A DNA stretch of 64,000 bases from Phocaeicola barnesiae DSM 18169 = JCM 13652. Its GTDB lineage: Bacteria > Bacteroidota > Bacteroidia > Bacteroidales > Bacteroidaceae. The notes beneath the pieces are model-generated. The model made no database searches, was not told where the DNA came from, and saw only the letters and a program-made list of their open reading frames with translations. Positions 7,537 to 15,881 of the stretch are shown piece by piece. The stretch spans positions 1 through 64,000 of the forward strand of contig NZ_KB894652.1 of assembly GCF_000374585.1 (NCBI RefSeq). The letters are read 5' to 3'. Position 1 is the first letter of the stretch, and each line of letters opens with the position of its first letter. The position numbers were made by a program, and so were the translations under genes.

Positions 7537-9810
7537 TTATTTTCCGAAGCGTGAAGAATCCACTTCTTTCTTCTCCCTGCTGATGCTACCGCCAAAGCGG
7601 TAAACAAATTTCACTGAAAGGGTACGGCTGTACTGCCCCATATTCAAGTCTATGTGCTGTCCTGCATAGCGGTTTCTCACCTTCATACGCATGGTATCAA
7701 ACAAGTCAGAACACGTCAGGCTTAGAGTTGCTTTATTCTTCAGGAAGTTCCACTGTGCTCCCACATTGACCGTAAAGACCGGCTTTGTATCACTGATACC
7801 GGAAATCATGCTTGAGCGATACGTTGCATCCAGATCAAAGCCCACATTGGAACCTACTGAAAAATGATTCTGCATGGCAAGCATACAGGCCCATTTATTC
7901 CGGTCGAAGGGAATATCCCAGAAGTTGTCACAGCGGTTACGGTCATTCATAACCACAGCGTTTACCTGAGAGGAAAGCCAGTCTCCTATGTTGAACGGAA
8001 TGTTGGCACTCATACCGAAAGACTGGTAATAGTTCCAGTTCTGCGTGCGGTACACAAGTGCCAGACGGTCTTTCGCCTGATACATGTCCATCGTGAAATA
8101 ATCGTTGGTACGCTCGTAGAACAACGATAACATGTACTTCTGCAGGAAGAGATAATTGGCATTTACACTGTACACATTGGCAGGCCGGAGTCCCTCGATG
8201 GTCTGAAGCTCTTCGTAGGCATTCATGTAGGTGATACTGGTCTGCATGTCCCAATAAGTGGGATAGTCCTTTTCCGACGAAATGCCAAGCATGAACGTAT
8301 GCTTTTCCGACGGCGAATAGCTCAGACTGGCCTGCGGATAGACTGCCCATTTGTGATAGTTTCCGATGGTGTAATACTCACTGGTTGCTGACAGGGAAAG
8401 GGAGAGGCCGTTCTCAAGCTCCTTTTCGAAGCCGGCATAAAAGTTGGTAATCTGCTCATAAAGGCGCGAAGAGGAATTATCCACGTCCCCCTTTCCCTCC
8501 GCCTGGTTGAACAGCTGGCTGTTCTTGTTATCGGTATAGTCATAGCGGACACCGTACTTCAATATCCAGTCATTGGCAAGACCATGGCTCTGGTCGGCAT
8601 ATACCGAAAATTTACGGATTTTCTGGTCCGAAGTATAGTCTAGCAGCTGTCGTGAATTGTCTGTCAGTTCACTTTCCAGATGGTTATTGTCATTCATGGT
8701 ATAGTCCGTATAATCCATCCCAAAATCCAGTCCGAAGCCGGAAGAATAGCGGGCAAAGACATTGTGCAGACGGCTGTCCTGCAACTTGTCATTGTGGCTG
8801 TTCTGGAAGTTCCCGTTTACATCAATCGCTCCTTTGCCATTGTTCGACAAGGCACCGTTGTAGCCCACACTCAACTTATTATCCTCATTTATCTGATAGC
8901 CATATTCAGCATAGATGTTATGTCTCCAGCCCTTTGTATTGATTTTCTGTGTCTGTGTGATGTCATATATCTTCCCGTCATAATTATGCAGGGAAGCCAG
9001 GTCCATCACGGTCATGATATGTGAATAGCCCGGGTTATAAGAAACATTCAGCGACGACTTACCTTTCGTCAGCAGGAAGTTTACATTACCGCTGTAACTG
9101 CTGAAATACTGGTTGCTGTAGCTGGCAGACAGCTCACTCTGGATGGTATTGTCTGCTGCCTTTGCCGTTACGATATTAATGGCAGCCCCGCGCACATGAT
9201 ATTCGGGAGGTGTATTATACATCACTTCGGCGGTCTGTACCTGCGAAGCGGAAGTATTCTTCAGCATCTCAATCAGCTGCTCCTGTGTCAGTGTGCTTGC
9301 TTTTCCGTTCAGGATAACTGTTACGTCCTTTGCTCCCACCAGTGAGAGTTTACCGTTCCTGTCCTGCACACCCGGCAACTTACAGATAGCCTCGTAGGCA
9401 TTGTTTACGATATGCTTTTCTGAAATTGCTGAAATATTATAATTCAATTTTCCCTGTTCCACAGTTACAAACGGACGTTCTCCCTTGATTACCACTTCTT
9501 CCAGATTATAGTCTTTCGATTCCAAAGTAATGATACCGATATCACGAGCCTGTCCCTTAATTTGCCTGGTATGATAAAGCAGATGCTGGATGATGAGCTG
9601 ATAATTCTCCGCCTCCGGTTCAAGCGTGAATGTACCGTCGGCCGCAGATATGGTCGCCCCCAGATAGGTAGAATCCGGCAACTGCATGACGATGGTAGCA
9701 CCATCCACTGGTTGCCTGTTGTTATCTAATATTTTCCCTGTTGTCTGCCCCCAAATAACAGCAGGACAATATAAAGTAAATATTGCACTTATAATATACC
9801 TGATATTCAT
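7537..9810 (-). CDS. Outer-membrane beta-barrel protein, OMP_b-brl_3 family (paralogue 3)
   Basis: I chose the ATG at 9810 (MNIRYIISAIFTLYC), eight codons inside the longest frame, because it begins a normal signal peptide ending VIWGQ. The mature part has a carboxypeptidase-regulatory-like domain (GATIVMQLPDSTYLGATIS), a plug-like region (EAICKLPGVQ, NTSASQVQTAEVMYNTPP, VRGAAINIV) and a barrel. It ends VYRFGG...VDSSRFGK. It is a close paralogue of the gene at 897-3170; the first 130 residues are nearly superposable. A terminator at 9979-10020 separates it from the lipoprotein genes upstream, so it probably has its own promoter in 9811-9978. Confidence 0.9.
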   Translation of the reverse strand: MNIRYIISAIFTLYCPAVIWGQTTGKILDNNRQPVDGATIVMQLPDSTYLGATISAADGTFTLEPEAENYQLIIQHLLYHTRQIKGQARDIGIITLESKDYNLEEVVIKGERPFVTVEQGKLNYNISAISEKHIVNNAYEAICKLPGVQDRNGKLSLVGAKDVTVILNGKASTLTQEQLIEMLKNTSASQVQTAEVMYNTPPEYHVRGAAINIVTAKAADNTIQSELSASYSNQYFSSYSGNVNFLLTKGKSSLNVSYNPGYSHIMTVMDLASLHNYDGKIYDITQTQKINTKGWRHNIYAEYGYQINEDNKLSVGYNGALSNNGKGAIDVNGNFQNSHNDKLQDSRLHNVFARYSSGFGLDFGMDYTDYTMNDNNHLESELTDNSRQLLDYTSDQKIRKFSVYADQSHGLANDWILKYGVRYDYTDNKNSQLFNQAEGKGDVDNSSSRLYEQITNFYAGFEKELENGLSLSLSATSEYYTIGNYHKWAVYPQASLSYSPSEKHTFMLGISSEKDYPTYWDMQTSITYMNAYEELQTIEGLRPANVYSVNANYLFLQKYMLSLFYERTNDYFTMDMYQAKDRLALVYRTQNWNYYQSFGMSANIPFNIGDWLSSQVNAVVMNDRNRCDNFWDIPFDRNKWACMLAMQNHFSVGSNVGFDLDATYRSSMISGISDTKPVFTVNVGAQWNFLKNKATLSLTCSDLFDTMRMKVRNRYAGQHIDLNMGQYSRTLSVKFVYRFGGSISREKKEVDSSRFGK

Positions 9811-9900
9811 TGTATCTTTATATTCTATTATCAATTATTTTAATTGCTTTCAAATTTAAATGTCCTAAGCGGAAGAATCAGTTCCTTTAATTCCGAGGTT

Positions 9901-9967
9901 TAGACTTTATCATTTCAGCCTATTTCACATCTTACGAATGTTCTCAATATGCTTTTATCTAAGACCA
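9901..9967. repeat. Direct repeat matching 4441-4514
   Basis: The partner of the left copy, with the same 22-nt identical block at 9941-9962. It lies in the leader between the terminator at 9979-10020 and the OMP gene starting at 9810, so it may carry part of that gene's promoter region. Confidence 0.65.
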
Positions 9968-9978
9968 TAAATATATTC

Positions 9979-10020
9979 GATAAAAAAGCCCCCAGCAGTG
10001 ATCTCGTTGGAGGCTTATCG
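9979..10020 (-). terminator. Terminator of the lipoprotein pair
   Basis: Read on the minus strand, AAGCCTCCA and TGGGGGCTT form the main stem, followed by TTTTTT, with CGATAA/TTATCG flanks extending the pairing. It begins 2 bp beyond the stop of the gene at 10023-10448. Confidence 0.85.
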
Positions 10021-10022
10021 TG

Positions 10023-10448
10023 TTAATAAATTCTTTTAAGTTCCAATGTTGACTGATTTTGAGGATTTATATATTCTGGATTACATTTAAGTAACATTTT
10101 GTTATCTGTTAACTCAATTAAAACCCATGGGACATTATCACCTAGAATAGTGGAGCCATCGAAATAAATGTATTTTCCATCTATATTGTATGTAAAGTTG
10201 TCTGTTATATGATATTGTGGATCTTGTGGATATACGCATGATACCTTCCCCTTCTTCTTTGTTTCAAAATTTAGACCTATTTCACCATTATAGATAGGAT
10301 CTGTTATATTACCTTTCCAGACTGTTTGGCTTAATGATTCTGGTGTAAATTCAAACTGCTGCATTTTATCATCTTCCTTATCACAACTAATAAGGGTAAA
10401 TGTAGAGAGGAATAACATCAGTATTCCAAATAAATTCTTTGTTCTCAT
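10023..10448 (-). CDS. Lipoprotein of unknown function
   Basis: 141 residues with a lipoprotein signal (MRTKNLFGILMLFLSTFTLISC, Cys22) and an acidic linker (DKEDDK). A beta-rich domain follows, with SLSQTVWKGNITDP, GEIGLNFETKKKGKV and PWVLIELTDNKMLLKC. The W-x-G followed by repeated short strands resembles lipocalin-like or DUF-type lipoproteins of Bacteroidota, but I cannot name a family. It is the second gene after the regulators, 23 bp from the lipoprotein upstream, and is closed by its own terminator. Its signal peptide resembles that of the DUF4369 protein at 3754-4419 (MKTKHLLGIL), which holds the equivalent place in the duplicated module. Confidence 0.8.
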   Translation of the reverse strand: MRTKNLFGILMLFLSTFTLISCDKEDDKMQQFEFTPESLSQTVWKGNITDPIYNGEIGLNFETKKKGKVSCVYPQDPQYHITDNFTYNIDGKYIYFDGSTILGDNVPWVLIELTDNKMLLKCNPEYINPQNQSTLELKRIY

Positions 10449-10471
10449 AAAATCTTTATTTAATATTTAAG

Positions 10472-10801
10472 TTATTTGTTCCCTTTTCTATTGATATATT
10501 GTTTACTTACAACCTCTTGACTTACCAGTTTTCCATCTTGAAAAGTAAAAGCTGTTACTAAAGTATACCATTCTTGGTCGTAAAGGCTTTCCTGATATAG
10601 CAGTCGTTCAACAGGACGATTATATCTGTCTGTTATCATTTCCTTTGCGTATGGTTCACCAAAAAGCTTCTGGAATTCATTCTTACTCATACCTATCTCA
10701 ATCTTTTCAGAAATATATTTGCTGCTTTGTACACCTAATAAAGAAGCACAACTAACCAGCAGAATACAGAAAGCTAAAAGAATAGTTATTTTTAATTTCA
10801 T
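10472..10801 (-). CDS. Small lipoprotein, possibly SmpA/OmlA-like
   Basis: The open frame extends to 10861, but the ATG at 10801 (MKLKITILLAFCILLVSC) begins a proper lipoprotein signal with Cys18. The longer start would run into the promoter and palindrome at 10835-10882. The mature part is about 90 residues. It has KYISEKIEIGMSKNEFQKLF followed by a strand-rich end (LYDQEWYTLVTAFTFQDGKL). The pattern 'IxxGMSKxEfxxlfGEP' resembles the SmpA/OmlA (BamE-like) small fold. That is suggestive only. It is first in the lipoprotein pair. Confidence 0.75.
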   Translation of the reverse strand: MKLKITILLAFCILLVSCASLLGVQSSKYISEKIEIGMSKNEFQKLFGEPYAKEMITDRYNRPVERLLYQESLYDQEWYTLVTAFTFQDGKLVSQEVVSKQYINRKGNK

Positions 10802-10830
10802 ATTGAATCTAAATTGTGTAAACATACATT

Positions 10831-11067
10831 TTTGCAAATGTACATACCTAAATCGACACAACTCTCAAACTAATTTGAGAGTAGCAAACAGAATCATATT
10901 GCAATTGCATAAAATTGACATTGCTTTTTCTCATAAACTTTGTCAATGATAATGTAGGAAGCGACATATTTTCACTTTTACAGGTATGGCCATAATAGAA
11001 GGTTCCTATTTATATTCCTATTGAAATTTTGATTTTGAATACAAAATACGGGATAATAAATAAAAAA
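10831..11067. repeat. Duplicated promoter region (copy of 4529-4762)
   Basis: This is the intact-module copy of the roughly 230-bp repeat described at 4529. It fills the space between the regulator terminator and the lipoprotein gene and contains the -7 element and palindrome. Confidence 0.9.
10835..10882 (-). promoter_or_regulatory. Minus-strand promoter with perfect FNR-like palindrome
   Basis: The -7 element TACATTTG is the complement of 10835-10842. The palindrome ACTCTCAAA-CTAA-TTTGAGAGT (10861-10882) has perfect 9-bp arms and a 4-bp centre, the spacing of FNR sites. Its left half supplies a TTTG 23 bp from the -7 box, longer than the usual 19-21. The palindrome centre is about 33 bp from the -7 centre, or about -40, as in class II activation. 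The Crp/Fnr-type proteins encoded just upstream are the obvious candidates to bind it. Confidence 0.65.
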
Positions 11068-11094
11068 GGCCTTGAAATATTTCAAGACCTTTTT
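11063..11094. terminator. Terminator after the regulator pair
   Basis: The arms AAAAAGGcCTTGAA and TTCAAGaCCTTTTT face each other around ATAT, with T-runs on both sides. It lies 23 bp beyond the stop of the regulator at 11117-11680. The duplicated locus carries the MITE-like element at this point. Confidence 0.8.
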
Positions 11095-11116
11095 CTATAA
11101 ATGTTAAAAAATACGG

Positions 11117-11680
11117 TTACTTCCTCAAATTCCGGCGTATATGACTGACAGTTTCAGGAGTAACCCCCAAGAATGAAGCAATGTTTTTCAAAGGTACTGC
11201 TTCTTTTAGATTGGGACAACGCTCCATCAGTCTTTTGTATCGAATTTCAGGACTGCAATACGAATCGAGCAGTCTTTCATATACCATTTCATACAGATTT
11301 TCGGCTACGCATCTTCCAAACCGTTGGGTTTCCATATTCGTTTCCCAATATTCAATCATATCATGGTGTGATATTTCATAAACGGAGCAATCAGTTATTG
11401 CTTGAATGCTTACTAAGGACAAGCTGCCTTTCATAAATGAGGAATAGTCACATACATATTCATTTGTAAACGAATACCCTACAATGTGTTCTTCTCCCTC
11501 TTCGTCAATATGGGTATATTGAAAGGTTCCATCTTCTACCCATCCCGCAAAACGCTTTTTTTCATGCTGACGGATAAAAAAATCTCCTTTACGATAAGTA
11601 CGCACTTTCCCTTTCCTTTCACATAAATCTTTAATTAAAGAATAGTCTAAGTTATTGAGGTATGTATTGAACTCGTTCAT
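11117..11680 (-). CDS. Crp/Fnr-family transcriptional regulator (first of two)
   Basis: 187 residues. The N-terminal cyclic-nucleotide-binding-like beta-roll (about 15-115) contains YRKGDFFIRQHEKKRFAGWV and DEEGEEHIVGYSFTNEYVCD. It lacks the Arg/Ser cAMP-contact signature and the FNR cysteine cluster, so its ligand is unknown. The C-terminal helix-turn-helix (about 155-187) reads LKNIASFLGVTPETVSHIRR. The start is 9 bp after the stop of the second regulator, so the two form one operon. A truncated copy of its C-terminus lies at 4973-5084. It probably controls the lipoprotein and OMP genes downstream through the palindrome at 10861-10882; that is inferred from position. Confidence 0.88.
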   Translation of the reverse strand: MNEFNTYLNNLDYSLIKDLCERKGKVRTYRKGDFFIRQHEKKRFAGWVEDGTFQYTHIDEEGEEHIVGYSFTNEYVCDYSSFMKGSLSLVSIQAITDCSVYEISHHDMIEYWETNMETQRFGRCVAENLYEMVYERLLDSYCSPEIRYKRLMERCPNLKEAVPLKNIASFLGVTPETVSHIRRNLRK

Positions 11681-11689
11681 CTGATAAAA

Positions 11690-12256
11690 TCATTTGTTCT
11701 CAAAAGTAATTTCCTTACGGATACAGCTGAGATAAGTTGGTGTAACATTCAGAAAAGAGGCAATTTCCTTAATCGATATGTTTTGAAGAATATCAGGACA
11801 TCTTTTCAATAAATCGATATAGCGTTCCTTGGGTGAAAAACGGTGCATATCCAAATATCGTTTATAAACGTCATGGAACAGTAAATCTGAGAGTTGCTGA
11901 TGAAGCTCTCTATCCTCATCGAATACTTTATTAAGTACTTCACAATTACATACCAGAACCTCCGCATTTGTTGAAGCAACAAGACTGGTCATACATGGTG
12001 TTTTGTAAGTGGTACTTAAATAGTCACCGACAAATTCTCCTGGCAGCGCTAAACCGGTTATATGTTCGTTTTCCTTTAAGTCAGTTACGACATATTTAAA
12101 ATATCCTTCTTTCACGATTCCCATATATCGTATAACATCTCCCTGTTGCACAAAGTATTCTCCTTTTTTGTAATGACATAGTTTACCGTTTTTAGCACAA
12201 ATCTCATGCCAAAATTCCATGTCTAATTTGTCTACAAAAGAATTAAAATTGGCCAT
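11690..12256 (-). CDS. Crp/Fnr-family transcriptional regulator (second of two)
   Basis: I placed the start at 12256 (MANFNSFVDKLDMEFW). The longer frame to 12355 adds 33 residues with no counterpart in the neighbouring regulator and runs up to a -7-like TAAATTTG (complement of 12353-12360). The protein is 188 residues, the same size as its neighbour. The sensor domain (CHYKKGEYFVQQGDVIRYMG) and the C-terminal helix-turn-helix (IKEIASFLNVTPTYLSCIRK) are clear. Similarity to the first regulator runs along the whole length, so it is an old tandem duplicate. The two might pair or compete for one site. Confidence 0.85.
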   Translation of the reverse strand: MANFNSFVDKLDMEFWHEICAKNGKLCHYKKGEYFVQQGDVIRYMGIVKEGYFKYVVTDLKENEHITGLALPGEFVGDYLSTTYKTPCMTSLVASTNAEVLVCNCEVLNKVFDEDRELHQQLSDLLFHDVYKRYLDMHRFSPKERYIDLLKRCPDILQNISIKEIASFLNVTPTYLSCIRKEITFENK

Positions 12257-12448
12257 TTCTACAATGTAATTATCAACATTAACAACGATTGATAAAGCTA
12301 TAATTTGAATCCAATAGAAACTGCTGAACCTGTTATACCAATATAACATATTCAAATTTAGTTATATCCATAGCTCCCAGCGTATTGATTCTGACTGAGT
12401 AACGAGCAAAACTACCATACCGCATCATCACCTAATCAGATACCATCA

Positions 12449-13078
12449 CTACGCCAGCACATACACCCGATGCGTCCCCATCCCGCTGATTCCGATACCC
12501 GAACCTTCGGTCTCGTACCAGCGGCGAAGTTCCTTTCCGGCCGTTGTGCGGCTCAGGCCCGTCAGGGAAGCATAGGTACCCACCGTCAGCACGGGATGCT
12601 CTTCCAGGTAGCGTTTGGCCAGGGCGAGGCGTTCCTGCGGAGTGTAACGTGAACGGCAGAGCGCCGACTTCCCGCCTGCTTCACGTTCCAGTTTACAGGC
12701 CAGGTCCGTCTCCTGCACCAGTTGCCGGTCTGCCCGGAAACGCACATCCCCTACCCGGATACTTGCCGCATTGCGTTTCGTGCCGCTCCCGTCGGGTTCC
12801 TCACGCTCCTTTCCCTCCTTGATGGCCAGTGCCGGAGTAAACAGACCGATACCGTTTATCCGCACCGACCGTCCCTGAGCCATTGTCCGGGCCATCCCGT
12901 GCCCCAGAAGCTCGATGACACCTTTCACTTCGGCCCGGCTGAAGCTGGTATGAGCCGATATGTATTCCGCCAGTTCGTCCGTACCGCAACTGTCACGGAT
13001 AACCATCCGCGGATAAAGCAAGGTATCGCCTTCGTTGTTGAGGTCCTTCACCTCCTGCATAATGTATTTCGCAACCAT
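12449..13078 (-). CDS. HU-family DNA-binding protein with C-terminal extension
   Basis: 209 residues. The N-terminal half (about 1-120) is an HU/IHF-like fold of the longer Bacteroidota type: YIMQEVKDLNNEGDTLLYPR, then AEVKGVIELLGHGMARTMAQ and VRINGIGLFTPALA. The C-terminal part (about 140-209) has TPQERLALAKRYLEEHP and a winged-helix-like TVGTYASLTGLSRTTAGKEL. It is a putative DNA-binding protein combining two binding modules. The gene is GC-rich compared with the regulators beside it. It is single, with no clear operon partner. Confidence 0.82.
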   Translation of the reverse strand: MVAKYIMQEVKDLNNEGDTLLYPRMVIRDSCGTDELAEYISAHTSFSRAEVKGVIELLGHGMARTMAQGRSVRINGIGLFTPALAIKEGKEREEPDGSGTKRNAASIRVGDVRFRADRQLVQETDLACKLEREAGGKSALCRSRYTPQERLALAKRYLEEHPVLTVGTYASLTGLSRTTAGKELRRWYETEGSGIGISGMGTHRVYVLA

Positions 13079-13301
13079 AATCAGAAATTAAATATCAGTT
13101 AAACAATTCAAGTTTCGCAAGCTCAACTTGCAGGTAACAAGGGGACAAGGTAACAAGTTGACAAGGTTCTTATTATATTCAAGTAACAAGTGGACCAGCA
13201 GACATAGCGTTGTACATTCGAACGGAAAAAGTTTACCAAATCTGACTATATCCAACTATTGATGTTACGACAACGAACCCAAGAACCAACGCACATTTAT
13301 T
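13079..13301. other. Intergenic stretch with short GTAACAAG repeats
   Basis: Around 13129-13200 the words GTAACAAG and GACAAG recur at roughly 17-bp steps (GGTAACAAGGGGACAAG, GGTAACAAGTTGACAAG, AGTAACAAGTGGACCAG). I see no gene or RNA here. The rest of the gap to 13842 is covered by the next three entries. Confidence 0.55.
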
Positions 13302-13431
13302 CCGGCCTTAGTTTTGAGGTGAATAGCGGAAAACCGGATTCAGGCGAAAAGAAGCGCAGGCTGTCTGAGCGAAGCGAGTTCCTGCGCTTCCGCCGGAAAA
13401 CGGTTTGTAGCCGCCTCAAAACGGAAGCCGG
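13302..13431. repeat. 130-bp palindromic dispersed repeat, copy A
   Basis: The outer arms CCGGCCTTAGTTTTGAGGTG (13302-13321) and its near-complement ending at 13431 pair imperfectly. Inside lies a second stem, GAAGCGCAGG...CCTGCGCTTC, whose loop carries GAGCGAAGCGAG. The same structure occurs in opposite orientation at 22299-22429. The nested-stem form resembles REP/BIME-like extragenic elements. Both copies are intergenic, next to gene 3' or 5' ends. Confidence 0.85.
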
Positions 13432-13450
13432 CGGTTTTTCTTTTTGTTAC

Positions 13451-13480
13451 CTTTTTCTTTTTGGCGTCAAAAAGAAAAAG
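13451..13480. terminator. A/T-rich perfect hairpin
   Basis: CTTTTTCTTTTTG (13451-13463) and CAAAAAGAAAAAG (13468-13480) form a perfect 13-bp stem around GCGT. It directly follows the palindromic repeat. It could stop transcription in either direction, or it may be part of the repeat's extended structure. Confidence 0.5.
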
Positions 13481-13505
13481 TAAATATCCTTGCAAAGAAA
13501 ATCCC

Positions 13506-13611
13506 TCCTTCCCCGACAGATTCTATAAACCCCGACGGCGTTTTTATAAACCTCGTCGACGTTTATGTAAATCCCGACGTCGTTTACATAAACCCCGACG
13601 GAATCTATAGA
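13506..13611 (+). repeat. 21-bp tandem repeat, about five units
   Basis: Units have the form AAACCCCGACGGCGTTTTTAT with drift: AAACCTCGTCGACGTTTATGT, AAATCCCGACGTCGTTTACAT and so on, at an exact 21-bp period. One frame reads as heptads INPDGVF, INLVDVY, VNPDVVY, INPDGIY. No convincing gene surrounds it. It may be a spacer repeat or a decayed coding repeat. Confidence 0.75.
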
Positions 13612-13842
13612 TTCTATCTACACAAAGATAACTTCCCCACCCAGGGATCTCCAAGTTTTTCACGGCACAATTTCATGTTTTATGCCGCAAAACATGAAGC
13701 ATCTATCCGCATCGCATGAAGAAACGGCCCCTATGCCTATTTTTCCAGGCCCATAAGAAGGATTATTCCCGATTTATTGTTAAATTTGTCTGACTTCAAG
13801 CATGAAATCCTTGATACATATAACCTATAAACCCTATTCACT

Positions 13843-15804
13843 ATGATGAAAAAATCGACTATGCTCCCCTTGTTGGCAGCCGCCGTTTCCTTGTTCCTGA
13901 CCGGATGCGAAGGGAAACTGGTAGAGCAGGTGGACCTGATTCCGCAAGCCCAGTCTGTCACCATCAAGAACGGTTCCTTCTCTTTGGCGGATTTACGCAC
14001 CATGCAGGCTCCGGCCGAATGGACTGAAAACGCCCAGACATTTGCCGGACTCCTGCAGAAATCGGCCGGCATTTCACTCACCGTCAGCGACATCGACGCG
14101 CCCCTCTCGCTGGTCAAGAACGACCAGCTGACCGATGAAGCCTACACCCTCAACATTGAGAGCGGACGCATCACCCTGCAGGCCAAGGACGCACAGGGAA
14201 TCAGCCATGCGCTGGCAACCCTCCATCAGCTTATCCTGACCGCCAAAGACAACAAACTGCCCGTACTGAACATCCAGGACAAGCCACGTTTCGGCTACCG
14301 CGGACTGATGCTGGACTGTAGCCGTCATTTCTGGACGGTGGACGAACTGAAGGAAACCCTTTCACAGATGTCCTTCTTCAAGCTGAACACCCTGCAGATG
14401 CACCTGACGGACAACAATGCCTGGCGTCTGGCCATGGACAAGTATCCGGAACTGACCGAGAAAGGTACCTTCTATCCGGACTTTCCGGACATGTCAGGCA
14501 AGTACTACACCACGGACGACCTGAAGGAACTGGTAAGATATGCCCGGTCGCTCGGTATTGAAATCATTCCGGAAGTCGACCTGCCGGGACACAGCACCGC
14601 CTTGCTGGCAGCCATGCCGCAACTCTCCTGCAAGGGAGGTTCCTTCGAAGCCTATCCGGAAGAACTTCCGTTCAGCCAGCGGAAACGCGGTAACGAGAAC
14701 ATGATCTGTATCGGAAATCCGGAGTCCATCCGTTTCGCACAGGAAGTGGTGGATGCTCTCATCCAGATATTCCCCTCGCCATACATCCACCTGGGAGGCG
14801 ACGAGGTTCCGACCAACATCTGGGAAAAATGTCCGAAGTGTCAGGCTCTCTACAAGAAAGAAGGCATGAAGGAACCGGGCGAGATACAGGACTATTTCAC
14901 CCGCAAGATGAGTGAATACATCCGCTCGAAAGGCAAGACCATGGTGGGATGGGACGAAATCAACGACCGCCATGCCGCTACTCCCGAAGACATGCTGACC
15001 GTATGGCGTGACGACGGTCTGAAAGCGCAGAAGGCTGCTCTGGAACGGGGCATTCCGGTGGTGATGTGTCCGCAGCACGGATGCTACCTCGACTGGGGGT
15101 ATGCTGGAAACTCTACCCGCAAGGTCTATGAATGGGATCCGATAACCGACCAGGTGAGTCCGGAACAGGCTTCACTCGTGAAAGGCGGACAGGGAGCGTT
15201 ATGGACGGAACGTGTGGCTACGCAGGACCGTGTGGAATGGATGCTGTACCCGCGTCTGGCCGCCTTGTCTGAAGTGTTCTGGTGCGAACCTTCTTCCCGC
15301 AACTGGGACGACTTCTATCGCCGCATCACGGCCTTCTATCCGGTGATGAAACAAATCGGTATCAATTTCTACGAGGACGACGCTCTGAACGAAAAGGAAT
15401 TTGCTCCGACACAGGAGAAACCGATGCTGATACGTCCGGCCAGCATCGATACCAACATCCCGCTGAACCCGCCTTATCATCCGGAATATGCCTTCGACGG
15501 AAAGACCAACTCCTTCTTCTGGGGAGGCAGCACCATCAATCCGACGCATTACTTCACGGTGATTCTGACGGAACCGACCGATGTGAACTCCATCGAAGTC
15601 ATTACAGGTGACTCGAAGGATTACATCACCAAGGCTGACCTGCTGATCAGTGCAGACGGCAACGAGTTCCAGAAAGTCGGCACCTTCGACGAACTGGGAC
15701 AAGCCAAAGCCGACATCGGCAGCAAGCCGGTGAAAGCGGTCAAGATTCAGGTGACGGGCAACCATACCTGCTGGCCGATCATCAAGGAAATCATTCTGAA
15801 ATGA
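13843..15804 (+). CDS. GH20 beta-N-acetylhexosaminidase (lipoprotein)
   Basis: 653 residues with a lipoprotein signal (LFLTGC, Cys22). The GH20 N-terminal domain (about 30-145) is followed by the (beta/alpha)8 domain (about 150-510). The catalytic pair D320-E321 sits in the motif HLGGDE, and FGYRGLMLDCSRHF marks the barrel start. The last 110 residues (PPYHPEYAFDG...IKEIILK) form a beta-sandwich like the F5/8-type or chitobiase C-terminal domains. It removes terminal GlcNAc or GalNAc from glycans at the cell envelope. It stands alone, well away from the GH cluster at 57-64 kb, and ends at a hairpin at 15815. Confidence 0.93.
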   Translation: MMKKSTMLPLLAAAVSLFLTGCEGKLVEQVDLIPQAQSVTIKNGSFSLADLRTMQAPAEWTENAQTFAGLLQKSAGISLTVSDIDAPLSLVKNDQLTDEAYTLNIESGRITLQAKDAQGISHALATLHQLILTAKDNKLPVLNIQDKPRFGYRGLMLDCSRHFWTVDELKETLSQMSFFKLNTLQMHLTDNNAWRLAMDKYPELTEKGTFYPDFPDMSGKYYTTDDLKELVRYARSLGIEIIPEVDLPGHSTALLAAMPQLSCKGGSFEAYPEELPFSQRKRGNENMICIGNPESIRFAQEVVDALIQIFPSPYIHLGGDEVPTNIWEKCPKCQALYKKEGMKEPGEIQDYFTRKMSEYIRSKGKTMVGWDEINDRHAATPEDMLTVWRDDGLKAQKAALERGIPVVMCPQHGCYLDWGYAGNSTRKVYEWDPITDQVSPEQASLVKGGQGALWTERVATQDRVEWMLYPRLAALSEVFWCEPSSRNWDDFYRRITAFYPVMKQIGINFYEDDALNEKEFAPTQEKPMLIRPASIDTNIPLNPPYHPEYAFDGKTNSFFWGGSTINPTHYFTVILTEPTDVNSIEVITGDSKDYITKADLLISADGNEFQKVGTFDELGQAKADIGSKPVKAVKIQVTGNHTCWPIIKEIILK

Positions 15805-15814
15805 CAAGACACCT

Positions 15815-15855
15815 CAGCCTGCCTCTTCACCGAGAGGTGGGCTGATTCATGTTTT
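15815..15855 (+). terminator. Terminator of the GH20 gene
   Basis: CAGCC-TG-CCTCT pairs with AGAGG-TG-GGCTG around a 6-nt loop, and a T-rich run (15852-15862) follows shortly after. It begins 11 bp past the stop codon. Confidence 0.7.
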
Positions 15856-15881
15856 TATTTTTTATCCAAATAGAAAAAACA

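Noticed and set aside
13444..13719. 91-codon frame through the 21-bp repeats as a gene
   Set aside because: It begins within the A/T hairpin and ends without any domain, and no promoter or plausible start context is visible. I report the repeat instead.
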